From the NCBI GenBank assembly GCA_002205965.3, contig NADL03000501.1, forward strand, positions 1,612,001-1,676,000: DNA of 64,000 nucleotides. The letters run 5' to 3'. The position numbers and the translations under genes were made by a program. Shown here piece after piece: positions 20,657 through 31,150 of the stretch (its first letter is position 1; each line of letters begins with the position of its first letter). This stretch comes from Kappaphycus alvarezii. Its lineage: Eukaryota > Rhodophyta > Florideophyceae > Gigartinales > Solieriaceae. The notes beneath the pieces were generated by a model. It was not told where the DNA came from, did not search any database, and saw nothing but the letters and a program-made list of their open reading frames with translations.

Positions 20657-22125
20657 AAAAGAGGAGCAGATATGGCTGACAGAAGTAATAGAGGCGAGCG
20701 ATAAGAGAGCATACAGCAGGGAAATGCAAGACACTAAGTTAGCTGAGATTCGAAACCTACTTGACCGAGGTACTTTCAAAGTAACACTTAAGTATGATGT
20801 ACCTGAAGGCGCGAACGTGCTTCCTGGCAGCTTTGTATTAGCCATCAAGTCGATACTAGATGGAAATGTGAAATAAAAGACGCGTTATGTTTCGGGTGGG
20901 CATAAAGACAAATGGAAGGACATGATGGTTCACACTAGTAATACGCTGAGCCCACCATCTTCACACCTCATTCTTGCTTAGCTGCCATATTTGGTTTCAA
21001 TATATGGTCATCGGACATTCGGCAAGCATATTTACAGACTGCTGAACCACTGGGTAGAGATATATACCTCAATAATCCCGCTCAAGAGTTTGAACAAAAA
21101 CCTGATGAATGTCTCAAACTGTTACGCCCACTTTATGGGCTGTGCGATGCGGGTGATCTTTGGCACAAAACACTCAATGATCATCATCAAAATGATCTCA
21201 ACATGGTACTAAGCAAATTAGACCCTGCGTTATAGTACTTTATCGAAATAAACGTGCTACTGGCCTTAAGTGGCACCTACGTAGACGACATACTCCGCGC
21301 GGGTAATGATGAATTCAGAGAACGCACAAAGGTAACTAAGGAGAAGTTCGAGATGGCAGAAGAATCTGTTCTCTCATTATAGTATACTGGGTTCTGGCTA
21401 TCACGCGATATGGAAGGCGACGTGGCGATTGATCAACATCACTACCTTCGAAATTTAGAGTGCATACCTTTAGACTCTTCACTCAAGCGTTTCAGGTCAA
21501 CGCGAATGAAATTGGTGCGGCTAGCGAACTCTCGCCCAGATTGCCTCTTTGAGATAGCTCAGCTCACTCAAATGACCGAGGATACATTCGCAAAGCAACC
21601 AGCTGTGCATATCAAAATCCTCAACAAGGCTATCAAGTATGCTACCGATAACTTAGTGGCAATCAAGGTACCAAATTTGGACCTTTCATCACTCAAGGTG
21701 ATGGGCTTTTCGAATGCTTCTTTCGCAAATAACGAAGATCTATCATCCCAGTTGGGATATATAATTTTCCTCGCTGACAAAAGATATACTGTCGTACCAA
21801 TAGTATTCCGGTCATATGAGGCACGCCGTATAACAAAGTGAGCTATGTCTGTAGAAGTAATCGCGTTTAGCGATATGTCTGATTACGCCATAGCTCTATC
21901 CCAACATGTATCCAATATATTAGGGCGCGAAATCCCGGTACAGCTACTCACCGATAGCAAGAGTCTATTCGATATAATTTCAAAAGGATCGAGGACATCA
22001 GAGAAACGGATGGTGTTAGACATATTTGAGAAGGTTTAAAGAACAAGGTAATATCAGACATCGGGCTTATCCGAGGTTCAACTAATATTGCAGACGGCCT
22101 AACTAAGCGGATGGCCCAGTCACAA
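20657..22125 (+). pseudogene. Copia reverse transcriptase-RNase H (decayed)
   Basis: Scattered over frames with several stops. Seen in order: AEIRNLLDRGTFKV, then YVSGGHKDKWK, DIRQAYLQTAEPL (first catalytic Asp), LLRPLYGLCDAGDLWHK, and SGTYVDDIL (YVDD intact, near 21272). LANSRPDCLFEIAQ follows, and then the RNase H part MGFSNASFANNEDLSSQLGY and VQLLTDSKSLFDII. It ends IADGLTKRM, the usual Copia end. Gene order after integrase confirms Ty1/Copia rather than Gypsy. Confidence 0.85.
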
Positions 22126-22362
22126 TAACTCATAATGCCTCTCATCAAAGTTTTGCTTATACCACCAGCACATGGTCTGTCCTCGTTAACTCTACATGGA
22201 GCAGCTTTGGCGGAAGTTCTATCATGCACCAACACGAACAGTTGGAAAGGTGACATGACGTCGCTCGTACGGGAGCATGGTGACAATCCTCGAATCTATC
22301 ATCCATCCAATACGCCATAACATCACGCGGGTTGCTGTCTGTGGCATATCACCGACCGGCGG

Positions 22363-22752
22363 CTAATGTGATGGGTCCCCTCTTCTTCCCATCTCCCAGG
22401 CAGTTATTGTCCATTCTGTCTTATCATTACCGTTTCTTAACCGCGACACAAGGCCTTTTGAGTGCCCTTCTTCTCTTTTCCCATCCCTCACAACTCTGAA
22501 GAACTCGACATCTTCACCATGCCTCTCACCTCTCTTCCTGCTAGCTCCTGCATGCTTTTTCAGTTTGCGCCCCTTTGGCACTTCATGTGCCTTACGAATT
22601 CCTGCATCGACCGGACGTGACTTGCGTCCGAAGCGCACTCCACCACCCGGTGGAGCCACCCACACTCCAGACATCGCGCCGGCACTATTTTTTTTGTTGG
22701 GCGCCCCTCCTCTCTTTCCGTTAGGCCTTGGTGCGGACTTGACTCGCGCCAT
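22363..22752 (-). CDS. Antisense basic ORF inside Copia element (unknown)
   Basis: An open frame of 129 codons on the strand opposite to the element, between RNase H and the 3' LTR. I start it at ATG 22752. The frame extends 26 codons further only from a non-ATG start. The product is strongly basic (many Lys, Arg, Gly) and begins MARVKSAPRPNGKRGGAPNK, which superficially recalls a histone H3 tail. No histone fold follows. A short mid-segment (VWVAPPGGGVRFGRKS) is Gly-rich. Extra antisense ORFs near the 3' LTR are known in some plant LTR elements. Whether this one is expressed is unknown. Confidence 0.35.
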   Translation of the reverse strand: MARVKSAPRPNGKRGGAPNKKNSAGAMSGVWVAPPGGGVRFGRKSRPVDAGIRKAHEVPKGRKLKKHAGASRKRGERHGEDVEFFRVVRDGKREEGHSKGLVSRLRNGNDKTEWTITAWEMGRRGDPSH

Positions 22753-22938
22753 GATGAGATGAGAGAACACAAGGAACGACGGAAGATGAGATGTTATATG
22801 TTCAAGCATCTCGCGCGCTTGCGCGCACATCTTTCACTTTCATCCGCCTTCGAAATTCCGGTCAATCAGTTGCATTGTAATGTTTTACTGTACGTACAAA
22901 GTAATTGCTGCAGTTTTCACTTTGGCACCATAGGGGAA

Positions 22939-23277
22939 TGATAATATGTCAATATGATACACGTGTCATCTGGCGATGGCACTGACAGTAAGCACTGTCA
23001 GCACCTTCAGTGAAAACCGCGGCTTTCCATGACATGTACTAAAAGCTGAGCTGGGCTCGATGCTGCGGGATTTTGGAGACAGAGGAAAAGTGTGGCAGTA
23101 AGCTTGACGGTAGTCAACGACTGCATACCGCAAGTTCGTCGCCCTGGGTCTTTTCCGGCATCACACCCACCTTTATTAGTAAAATTCATTGAGTCTACAA
23201 CTGCAACAATTACGGTACTCAGGCTGCGATTGTTCGCTGCCTCGTAAGTGAGGTTGACTAGCGAGATTCCCACGACA
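22939..23277 (+). repeat. 3' LTR of Copia element
   Basis: Complete 339-bp LTR, TGATAATATG to CCCACGACA, followed directly by the target duplication AGGAT. Carries the same CACGTG box and CTGACAG/CTGTCAG inverted repeat as the left LTR. Confidence 0.92.
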
Positions 23278-23282
23278 AGGAT

Positions 23283-23758
23283 CGATGTTGCAAAGGTAGA
23301 CCATATGGGCGACGAGATTCGTTGCCGCAGATGGTCAAGGGCTGCCGCTGGGGTACAGAACAGTCGTTGGGATATTAGTTTCGCATGGGTCTCAATCACC
23401 TCGGAGGTTTACTCACAAGGCACGGCGAGGTAGTCGAAAGCGAGAGGAGTAAACGTGAAAACCAAGCTTCGGGAAGAGTTGCGTCCGGGGTCAGATTAAA
23501 CACAGGGTAAACACAGCTCTCGCTGAGCGGACACCTGTACAGTACTGTACTGTAGATCTTGAATCATGGTGTAAACCATGGTTGCGTAAGCCGTGTGAAT
23601 GGTTCAAGAACAAGCACTGTTAGCCTGTACTGTACGTGAACAGGTGCCGTACCTACCCATTTTCCCCACGTACTTACTTTAAGGGTATTCAAGCCTCGCG
23701 AAGTTCGGGGACTTTTTCCTTCCTAGGCCTCCTGATGGCTTGAGAACCATTTCATTAA
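23283..23758. other. Spacer between Copia and Harbinger elements
   Basis: No gene. Contains a TGTACAGTACTGTACTGTAG run (about 23536-23555) and ends with the TAA target site of the Harbinger element. Confidence 0.5.
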
Positions 23759-23773
23759 GAGCATCACCACCGG
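23759..23773 (+). repeat. Harbinger left terminal inverted repeat
   Basis: GAGCATCACCACCGG, preceded by TAA and matched in reverse at 26349-26363 with a single difference. Confidence 0.92.
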
Positions 23774-23960
23774 TAAAGTAGGCAAATCACCAAATCATCA
23801 AAATTTGTGCACACTTGTAATTTTATAACTGGCCGCCGCAAATTTGGCGATTTAATAATTTGCCCAAATCATGCCGTTCCCCACCAGTACATTATCAAAT
23901 TAAGTACCCCTTAACGCCCCAAACACGACGGACTTCGCGGTTCAGTCCACAGTCGTCGCA

Positions 23961-25280
23961 ATGGACGATCTGTGGCTGCAGGAGCTAGCGGATGACAGTG
24001 CCGATCATCTGATGAACGCACACCTCGACTCTAGCAACGAGGATGAAGCATCCTGCGCAAGAAAAGGAGGCGGTTCGCGACCAGGAAAGGCGGCCAACAT
24101 CGAGCGCGGGCGAGACGAAGCATCTGCTCGTTTGTACAAAGACTATTTCGCACCCATCCCCGTCTACAACCACCGTCAATTTGAACGCCGTTTCCGTCTT
24201 TCTCGTGCTGTATTCAACGAAGTACTTTCTGCAGTCAAGTGCAATGATGTTTACTTTTCGCAGCGTCGAGACTGCACTGGTAAACAAGGTCTCAGTTCGT
24301 TGCAGAAAGTTACAGCGGCATTGCGTCTGCTCGCATATGGTAGCTCAGCGGATTTTGTCGACGAATATGTGCGCATTGGAGAGTCTACAGCTCTCCAGTG
24401 TATGAAGAGGTTCGCTGAGAATGTGGTGGAATGTTTTGGGGGGGAGTATTTACGTAGTCCTACGTCACAAGATATAAGAAATCTCCTGCGCACTTCCGCA
24501 AAGAGGGGATTCCCAGGAATGATTGGCAGCCTGGACTGCTGTAAATGGGCATGGAAGAACTGTCCAACGGAATGGCATGGGCAGTATAGTGGAAAAGAGG
24601 GGGTGCCGGTTATTACACTGGAAGCCGTCGCAGATGGAAGCTTGTGGATTTGGCATGCTTTCTTTGGAATGCCAGGACGTGCCAATGACATCAACGTCTT
24701 CGAGGCGTCCTCTCTTTGTAACAAGATATCTGAAGGCTCTTATCCGCCGTGTGTCGAGTACGAAATCAAGGGAGAGAAACGTAACATCCCCTATTGGTTG
24801 ACGGACAGGATATACCCGAAGTGTCCATTCTTCGTGCATACATTTACGCATCCTGTAACGCAGAAGGAGAAGCTCATGGCACGTTGCCAAGAGGCAGTTA
24901 GGAAGGACGTCGAACGTGCGTTTGGCGTTCTGCAGGCTAAATGGCACATAACATCCAGGGCGAGCCGCTTGGGGCGCAGCAGCGACATGAAAGTCATCAT
25001 GAAATGCTGCATAGTGCTTCACAACATGATGGTAGAGGAACGCAGTAGCTTTAATTGCGAAGAAAAAGACGGCAAGGATGGTTCCTCCACGGTTCAGGTG
25101 GGTGAGGACGTTCCCCCAATGTGGTCCTCTACTGACGAGAAATCAGTTGCGGCTCCGCCTGGTACCATCCGTGCGCTTTGCGCTTTCGAAAAGCTGCGTC
25201 ACAACGAAGCGGAGTACTACAAAACCAGAGCGTTGGTGATGGACCATCTATGGGAGATGCAGGGACGTTCTTTACTGTAG
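23961..25280 (+). CDS. Harbinger transposase (DDE superfamily)
   Basis: An intact 439-codon frame from ATG 23961 to TAG. The N-terminus is acidic then basic, followed by a helix-rich part (FERRFRLSRAVFNEVLSAV), typical of HARBI1/ALP1-like transposases. The DDE catalytic core shows Asp192 in IGSLDCCKWAWKNCPTEWHG, Asp243 in GRANDINVFE and Glu318 in KDVERAFGVLQAKW, all present with normal spacing. The domain is the DDE_Tnp_4 type. The enzyme would cut at the GAGCATC termini and insert at TWA sites in the nucleus, usually together with its SANT partner. The partner gene lies 112 bp downstream on the other strand. Length is normal for the family. Confidence 0.93.
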   Translation: MDDLWLQELADDSADHLMNAHLDSSNEDEASCARKGGGSRPGKAANIERGRDEASARLYKDYFAPIPVYNHRQFERRFRLSRAVFNEVLSAVKCNDVYFSQRRDCTGKQGLSSLQKVTAALRLLAYGSSADFVDEYVRIGESTALQCMKRFAENVVECFGGEYLRSPTSQDIRNLLRTSAKRGFPGMIGSLDCCKWAWKNCPTEWHGQYSGKEGVPVITLEAVADGSLWIWHAFFGMPGRANDINVFEASSLCNKISEGSYPPCVEYEIKGEKRNIPYWLTDRIYPKCPFFVHTFTHPVTQKEKLMARCQEAVRKDVERAFGVLQAKWHITSRASRLGRSSDMKVIMKCCIVLHNMMVEERSSFNCEEKDGKDGSSTVQVGEDVPPMWSSTDEKSVAAPPGTIRALCAFEKLRHNEAEYYKTRALVMDHLWEMQGRSLL

Positions 25281-25392
25281 AATCGGTTTTCGTTCGTAAA
25301 GCGCTAAATTCATCATGTTCGCTCTCTGTTGTAAGTATCGCTAACCTCATTTGCCCTCGCCACGCATTTCGCGAGCTCCGCACGTGACGCGG

Positions 25393-26067
25393 CTAGTCCG
25401 CGTGGTAGCGCCACGGCCTCTGGCTTCGACTCCGGCCGGGCGCTCCCCGCGGACTTTTCCCTTGCCGCGTCACGCGCGGCGAGGGCGTCTTGAGTACCTC
25501 CCAGGCTTGTAGAAAGCGAAACGGTTTCCCACAGTCATCCGACGCATTCGTGATGTCTGCACCATTGAATAAAGCCGTCGCCATTCGTATGAGATCAGAG
25601 GACGATACGCCAGTCGGCTTGGAGCGAACAACGCGAGCGTAACACCCACCGGAAGACATGCATTCCTTCTGGATAGCACGGCAACGGGTCTTGAGCGACT
25701 TCAACGAACAAATCTCCCTGTTTGCCGGCTTGAAGCTTTCGTTGTATAGCTTTTCAATGGAACGCATGAAGTCGTCGGCCTTCTGCTCGGTTCCAACGAT
25801 GGCGTTTTCTGACGCAGCTATCCAAGCCTTTGCTACCGCAACATCTTTGGAAGGTGTGAAGCTGGCGCCTACAGGCTTGCACTTTCCTTTTGCGCTGGGG
25901 GAGGAATCGAGCTGGGTGCTCGGAGGAAGGGATGAAGATGGGGTAGGGGAAGCCGATGGATTTTCCGAAGAGATTATAGAAGACATAGTGGATGATCCTG
26001 GAGGAAGGCGTGCGCGAGACCGGCTAAGAATGAGTACGCGCAGATAAAGTGCTCTTGGAGCAAACAT
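25393..26067 (-). CDS. Harbinger SANT/Myb-like partner protein
   Basis: An intact frame of 224 codons from ATG 26067. A second ATG at 25986, giving a Ser/Pro-rich start MSSIISSENPSASPTPS, is an alternative and perhaps likelier start. After the Ser/Pro-rich N-terminus comes a trihelix-like domain: AKAWIAASENAIVGTEQKADDFM, SLKSLKTRCRAIQKEC and RSKPTGVSSSDLIRMATALF, then FRFLQAWEVLK, and a basic Arg-rich tail. This is the pattern of the DNA-binding accessory protein of PIF/Harbinger elements, which helps bring the transposase to the nucleus and transposon ends. A related decayed copy lies at 32826-33690. Confidence 0.88.
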   Translation of the reverse strand: MFAPRALYLRVLILSRSRARLPPGSSTMSSIISSENPSASPTPSSSLPPSTQLDSSPSAKGKCKPVGASFTPSKDVAVAKAWIAASENAIVGTEQKADDFMRSIEKLYNESFKPANREICSLKSLKTRCRAIQKECMSSGGCYARVVRSKPTGVSSSDLIRMATALFNGADITNASDDCGKPFRFLQAWEVLKTPSPRVTRQGKSPRGAPGRSRSQRPWRYHAD

Positions 26068-26348
26068 ATGTTCCGTCGACGATAGAGTTTTGGCGGATGG
26101 GGTTCGATGCTGTCGGGTCTGGACTTCGGGTTTCTACTCTCCCGCGAATCGTTCTTCGCTCTGTGCCAATAGAATTCTAGCACTTGGAAAGTGAAATAGT
26201 GACGGGCGGGCTGGGCAGATCATCAAATCGAGAAGATTTGATCACGACTTTTTGGCGTACCCATTTTTTCTGGAGAGAAATCATACCGGTGGGAAACACC
26301 ACACAGCACCAAATTGGCAAATTTGGTAATTTGGTAATTTGATTTCTC

Positions 26349-26363
26349 CCGGTGGCGATGCTC
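26349..26363 (-). repeat. Harbinger right terminal inverted repeat
   Basis: CCGGTGGCGATGCTC, followed by TAA. AAATTTGGTAATTTGG repeats lie just inside. Confidence 0.92.
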
Positions 26364-26366
26364 TAA

Positions 26367-29300
26367 GGGGCCGACGAAGGGTAGTAAATCGATGGCATTT
26401 TGCTGTAAGGAGGAAAATAGAGGGAGGTTACTGGCTGACTAAAATGAACGGAGCTTATTTACGTAATTCTGTTGTGATACCCTGACACGGAGCTGTAGAT
26501 GTCGATTCAGGGATTCAGATGCAATTCGCGGCTCTCAAGAAGGTGGTGGGAGCGATAATTTCGAAATGGTGCCGCGTAGCGCTAGGCGCGCCACCACTTC
26601 GCACCGTTGTATCGCGCTTTGAACAGGCGGACATTTCGAAATCCTGCCAATTTAGCCCGCATATGAGGGTGTCAAAGGAGCTAAAATGCGTAGCAGGAAG
26701 GAAATTTTCCAGGAGGTCCAACACATCACCTTAATCCTCACTCCTCGATCCTTGTCCCAAGTCAGCCCTCTCGAGACAATTCGTCACCTCCCGATAATTC
26801 ACAATCGAGCAGATGAGCCACCCACAGAAATTTCCTCGCATTGCACCTGCCCCATTTATGGCTCAAAGCACGGATCAACCTCCCCTATCTATCTTTGAAA
26901 CCGTCCCTACAAATTCCATTCCTACTGCTGTCCAAGACCCGGATCCTGAGTCAAAACAGAATGTGAATACCTTCTGTTTTTACTCAGGCAGTTCCATCAC
27001 ATTTACCGCCGTTCAATGCAATAATCGCCACAAAGACACCGATCGCCACAAGACATACTACAAAAAATGCTTCAGTTTGCATTCTTCCTGTTTCTGTCCT
27101 GGTTCAGCTGTTTCTATCGTGACTATCTCAAGATAAAAACTCAAGTACGGGAGCACAAAGGAGAGCTCTTCCTCATCGCTAATGTTTTCGAGAGAATATA
27201 CGCCAACTCCATTAGAAACCCTTTGTACTGCGGAGTACGACAACAAAACTGATGCTTATATATAAAGATTTATTCAAATGGGATGTAACGACTGGAGAAG
27301 GATTTTAAATGAGACCAAAGGACTACTTAGAGATCGAAAGTTAGTTTTCGGCCAACAGGAGAATCAGTCACAAAATCATGACAGAAATGATGTCACGAAT
27401 GTATGCAAAGGGGAGGGCAACGGTACTGTTCAAACGATTCCTGAGAAAGGCAATTTATCTCGCGAGAAAAGACTAAAAAACGTCCGAAGGTTGGAAAGCA
27501 AGCAAAAGGGCGCATAGGATCAAGAAAAGCAGGAAAAGCAAGAATTAAGGAGCCAAAATAACTTCTGAATATCCAAATTTGCACATGTGGATTGATGATG
27601 AAGTACATGTCCTCATTGATTTCTAGCATATGAAATACAGTTTGTATAAGAAAATGGGTGTGGCAAATTTTGGGAACAAAGCATCCGATTACAAGACTAG
27701 AAAGCTTCGCAATAGGGGAAATTGAGAAGAATCAAACGATTGCTCGCATCTAGATGACAAAAATGGCACAGACCTAGATGGAAAGATTGTTGAAGGTCCG
27801 TTTACAGGTGCGATAGTTGCAAGAAATATATCGTACCTGGTAGCTAGGTAAAAACAGACACAGTTTAAATACAGAGCTTCAGGTTTCGGTCTTGAAGTTG
27901 GACAAGTAGAATATCTTCCGAAACATGTTAAGAAGGAGTGTTTGCTTTCGAGGACTTCCATGCATTATTGAACGATTAAAACGACATCGGTCCCCAATTT
28001 CTTCATCAAAGTGTGGAGGTAAATGAATCTGATACAAGTAATGCGGATAATGAATTACCTGGTACTGAAATGCCTTCCTGAAATGCCCTCCCCCCAAGGG
28101 GCACGAGTAGCAATGGAGTAGTTGTAGTGAATGATTTTACGAATTTGGATGATGTCGACGGGATAGTTTCCAGTACTCTAGATAGTATCTCATGAAGGAG
28201 TTTACGGAAGACGTTAGACCATTTCAGAAAGTGGGTAATAAGGGGTAAAACTAGCATGGAATTACCAATAGATGGTCGCAGCGCTTGCTGAAAACATATG
28301 TTAGGTGCCTTTTATATGAACACTTTCACATCCGAGACGTTAGGTGGGAAAAACCGCAATGGTTCTATTCCATGGTGCAAGATATTGTGAAGCACAGTAG
28401 ATTTTTAACGCGAACGGAGAGAAAACTGGGAAACGGTGAGCCTGCTGAGGACTTTGTAGATAACTTTAAAATATTAACATTGAATGGGTGGTTTACATGC
28501 AATGGTACAAGAAAGTAATTAGCCATATAGAGAATTGAATCGGGGGGAACGTTGGTATTTACTGCAGGAAGCTACTGAATTGGAGAGTATTCAGATGGAG
28601 AATAGGGGTAAACTTATTCCCTAGTTAAATTGCGAAGCAGAAAAGGGACAAGGAAAGCATGAGGCGCCGTCTGGATGGTCTTGGAAAGCACGATACGGTT
28701 TTTCATGCTCTGATGACGGATAACTCAACACTGGAATAAATTCACCAAATCACGGTTGCTATTGGGGAACAAGTTTGTCCCCACAAGTTTGGACGCCAAC
28801 AACAAGAAGATAATGTGCATGATTACAGCAACTGCCATCGGCGATCACCACCTGCTATCCAGGTGCCTCAATATCCTCATGCTCTGGATTATCACAAAAC
28901 CTGGCTTTACATTACCGTCTAGGCTACGCTAACCGCACTCTTCCAGTTTCCAAATGTATCAGTTTTTTAAAGGCATATACAGTGCCCGCAATAGACCGCA
29001 GATAATACATCAGATATTGCAAAGTTGTTTTTCGACTGCTGTAAAGCAACGTCAAAAGCTACCCAGCAGGCTTTTCATTCATCGATAATGTTCCAGTAAA
29101 GGAAGGTGACGTCTCAGCTGTATCCATTGAAACTTATAACCTGGCGTTTCAGACGCTTCCAAACCTCCTATCCATTACTTTCATCTGTTTTTTCCTCGTC
29201 ATAAGTTTCATCCTTATTATCCGTGGCTCACTCCTCACCATTTTGGTGATCGTCTGGAGTAACTCCTGATCTTATACATCTCCAAGTCCCGCAGTATTTT

Positions 29301-30170
29301 GTGCAGCACGTAACCGGCTACTATTATTCGCACAACTCTTTTTACGTCCTTCTTTTATTGATTCTCATTCTCACGGATCTGAAACCCTAAAAAAGATTCT
29401 GAACATGCCCTATCACATGTTCAGCCTTAATCCTCACCGAGCTATGGTGAACATTGTAAGTGGCGTTCTCCGTGAAACTGTTACAAGTTGCCTTTTAGTT
29501 CGGTATCAAAAGATGATATATACCAAACGCAGGATCTCCAAGTGCATGCTATATCCCCGTGAAGAATCGCCTCTCATTCTATTTCTTCAGAAAGGACGCA
29601 GATCTAGTAACCCTTGCGTCGTGAGCTGACCCCGGCCATCCAACGATCAGATGAGGAACATATAGGGTGTAATCATAAGAAACAAGCGCCAGAATACTAT
29701 AGTTGCTTTTTCGGTCCTGAAGATTCATGTTGATTTACCTCAGTCGCATGGAAACCCGCGTTCAAGTTGCCACCAACACCTAACGCACACCTAAGGTACT
29801 CATACTGACAGGGCCTTAGGACCACCAGAGAAAGACATGTTGAAGTGCCCTGCACGGGAAGGTGGGTGGGAGAGAAATAGACATGCCGAACCACGTCGGC
29901 CGGCGGGGGGCGGTATTGCATCGATTAAATACTGTACTGTCTCCGCCTTCGGATCCTGTGACGCTCGTCTATTGGCTCGCTGCTCCTATAAATATCTTCA
30001 CCCGCATACAGACGTGTACACGACGCGAAGAGACCAAACTCGACCCGAAATAGAATTAAAAAACTCAACTCGGAGACGCGCTTCATCCCCCTCCTGGGAG
30101 TTGCGGGAAGAACCACGAGGAAGCCGGAGTAAGCGTGATATTACTGTCAAAATAAACCTGTAACATCGAC
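26367..30170. other. Gene-poor region with decayed coding traces
   Basis: No intact gene. Between about 27240 and 28520 there are several in-register fragments on the plus strand, for example 27278-27517 and 28285-28518 (LLYEHFHIRDVRWEKPQWFYSM). They are separated by stops and look like an old dead gene or element that I cannot name. 28520-29830 shows only short frames. An AAATACTGTACTGTC word lies near 29936. Confidence 0.4.
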
Positions 30171-30214
30171 TCTGAGGCCCAATCCATTCGATGCATTATC
30201 TACGGTCGCGAAAA

Positions 30215-31150
30215 CTAGAGATTAACCAACTCACTGAAACTCCCAATCCTCAAACTGTGTGACCCAAAGTAGCACCCTTGCGGTGGCTCCAACTCCAGGT
30301 CTACTATAACCCGTGTCAATGCGTTCCCGAAGTTAGCCGTGCCGAGCCCCTCTGCCGTGGACAAGCTGGAGAAACCCTCACTCGCTGGAAGCACATGTAT
30401 CCACTTCATCAGCACGTCATGTCGGTGCCCCGGGACCGATTCTGGCTACTCCGGATTATTATGATACGTCAGGACGAAGGGGAGACTTGTGTGCTTTCCT
30501 TTGCGGCGCGTTAAAGCGGCTCGAATGACCCCTCTCTCCGTGACATGGCCGGGAGCTATGTGGGAGACCGTCACTGACCGGCACTGGAACACGTAAGCAA
30601 ATAGCACCATCGCACAACACCCAAAAAGCTCTGCACTACCAGTGCTCAGACCCAATTGGACGAATCTAAACATTGTCGGCGCAAACGCGCCGACCCTAGA
30701 TTCACGAACACGATCTTCCTGATCTACTCTTCTCTTATACACCGTCAACATATGGTAGAAAAGGCGCGTCCTCGTTTGTGATGGGTAGCCTGCATCTTCA
30801 TGGTACCTGGAAATCGCCGACACATATTAGCGAGCCGACTGTGGGCCCAACCTCTTCTCCAGTGAGAGGTACCCTATGTATGCGAGTACATCCTCCTCCG
30901 AAGCTGGCATGGCCGTACGACCCTTCTCATGATTTTCCTCTTGCAGCAACAATCTCTGAACCTCGGGACGGGCTAAATACTTGCGGAAATGACGGTGTAG
31001 CAACAGGCGCACAACGCGCACAATTCCCTCAAAGTAATCAAGTGGGCGCGAACTCTCGCGCCCCAAAAAACTTGCCCCTCCCACAAACCTGGTACCCTTG
31101 CCTCCACTAGGAACCCAAGCATACCCCCGTACCCAACATCGGCTGCGTCG
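30215..31150 (-). pseudogene. DIRS-like tyrosine recombinase, decayed
   Basis: Pieces in different frames: AMPASEEDVLAYIGYLSLEKRL, then SAISRYHEDAGYPSQ. The catalytic part has Arg in FAYVFQCRSVTV, Lys in LTRRKGKHTS and the HSLR box in GSHSLRIGSFSEL. A stop follows before the Trp and Tyr positions. Homologous by block order to 15110-16126. Confidence 0.8.

Larger units (their letters stand above)
12047..23277 (+). mobile_element. Copia LTR retrotransposon with nested insertion
   Basis: Flanked by a perfect 5-bp target duplication, AGGAT, at 12042-12046 and 23278-23282. The LTR begins TGATAATATG and ends CCCACGACA (TG...CA). The right LTR is whole (22939-23277). The left LTR is split into 12047-12134 and 16770-17015 by a tyrosine-recombinase retrotransposon. 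The internal region reads gag, protease, integrase, reverse transcriptase, RNase H, the Ty1/Copia order. Coding is decayed by stops and frameshifts. The two LTRs differ at roughly one site in eleven by eye, so this insertion is old. A purine run (AGGGGAA) precedes the right LTR and may be the polypurine tract. Confidence 0.93.
23759..26363 (+). mobile_element. PIF/Harbinger DNA transposon, apparently intact
   Basis: 2,605 bp. Terminal inverted repeats of 15 bp with one mismatch: GAGCATCACCACCGG at 23759-23773 and its complement GAGCATCGCCACCGG at 26349-26363. Both sides are flanked by TAA (23756-23758 and 26364-26366), the 3-bp target duplication typical of this superfamily. Subterminal AAATCACCAAAT/AAATTACCAAAT repeats lie just inside. 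It carries both genes that autonomous Harbingers need, a transposase and a SANT/Myb-like protein, arranged convergently and both open. This is the only element in the window with no visible disabling change. Confidence 0.93.

Noticed and set aside
22363-22752. Histone H3 variant
   Set aside because: Only the first residues resemble a H3 tail. There is no histone fold afterwards.
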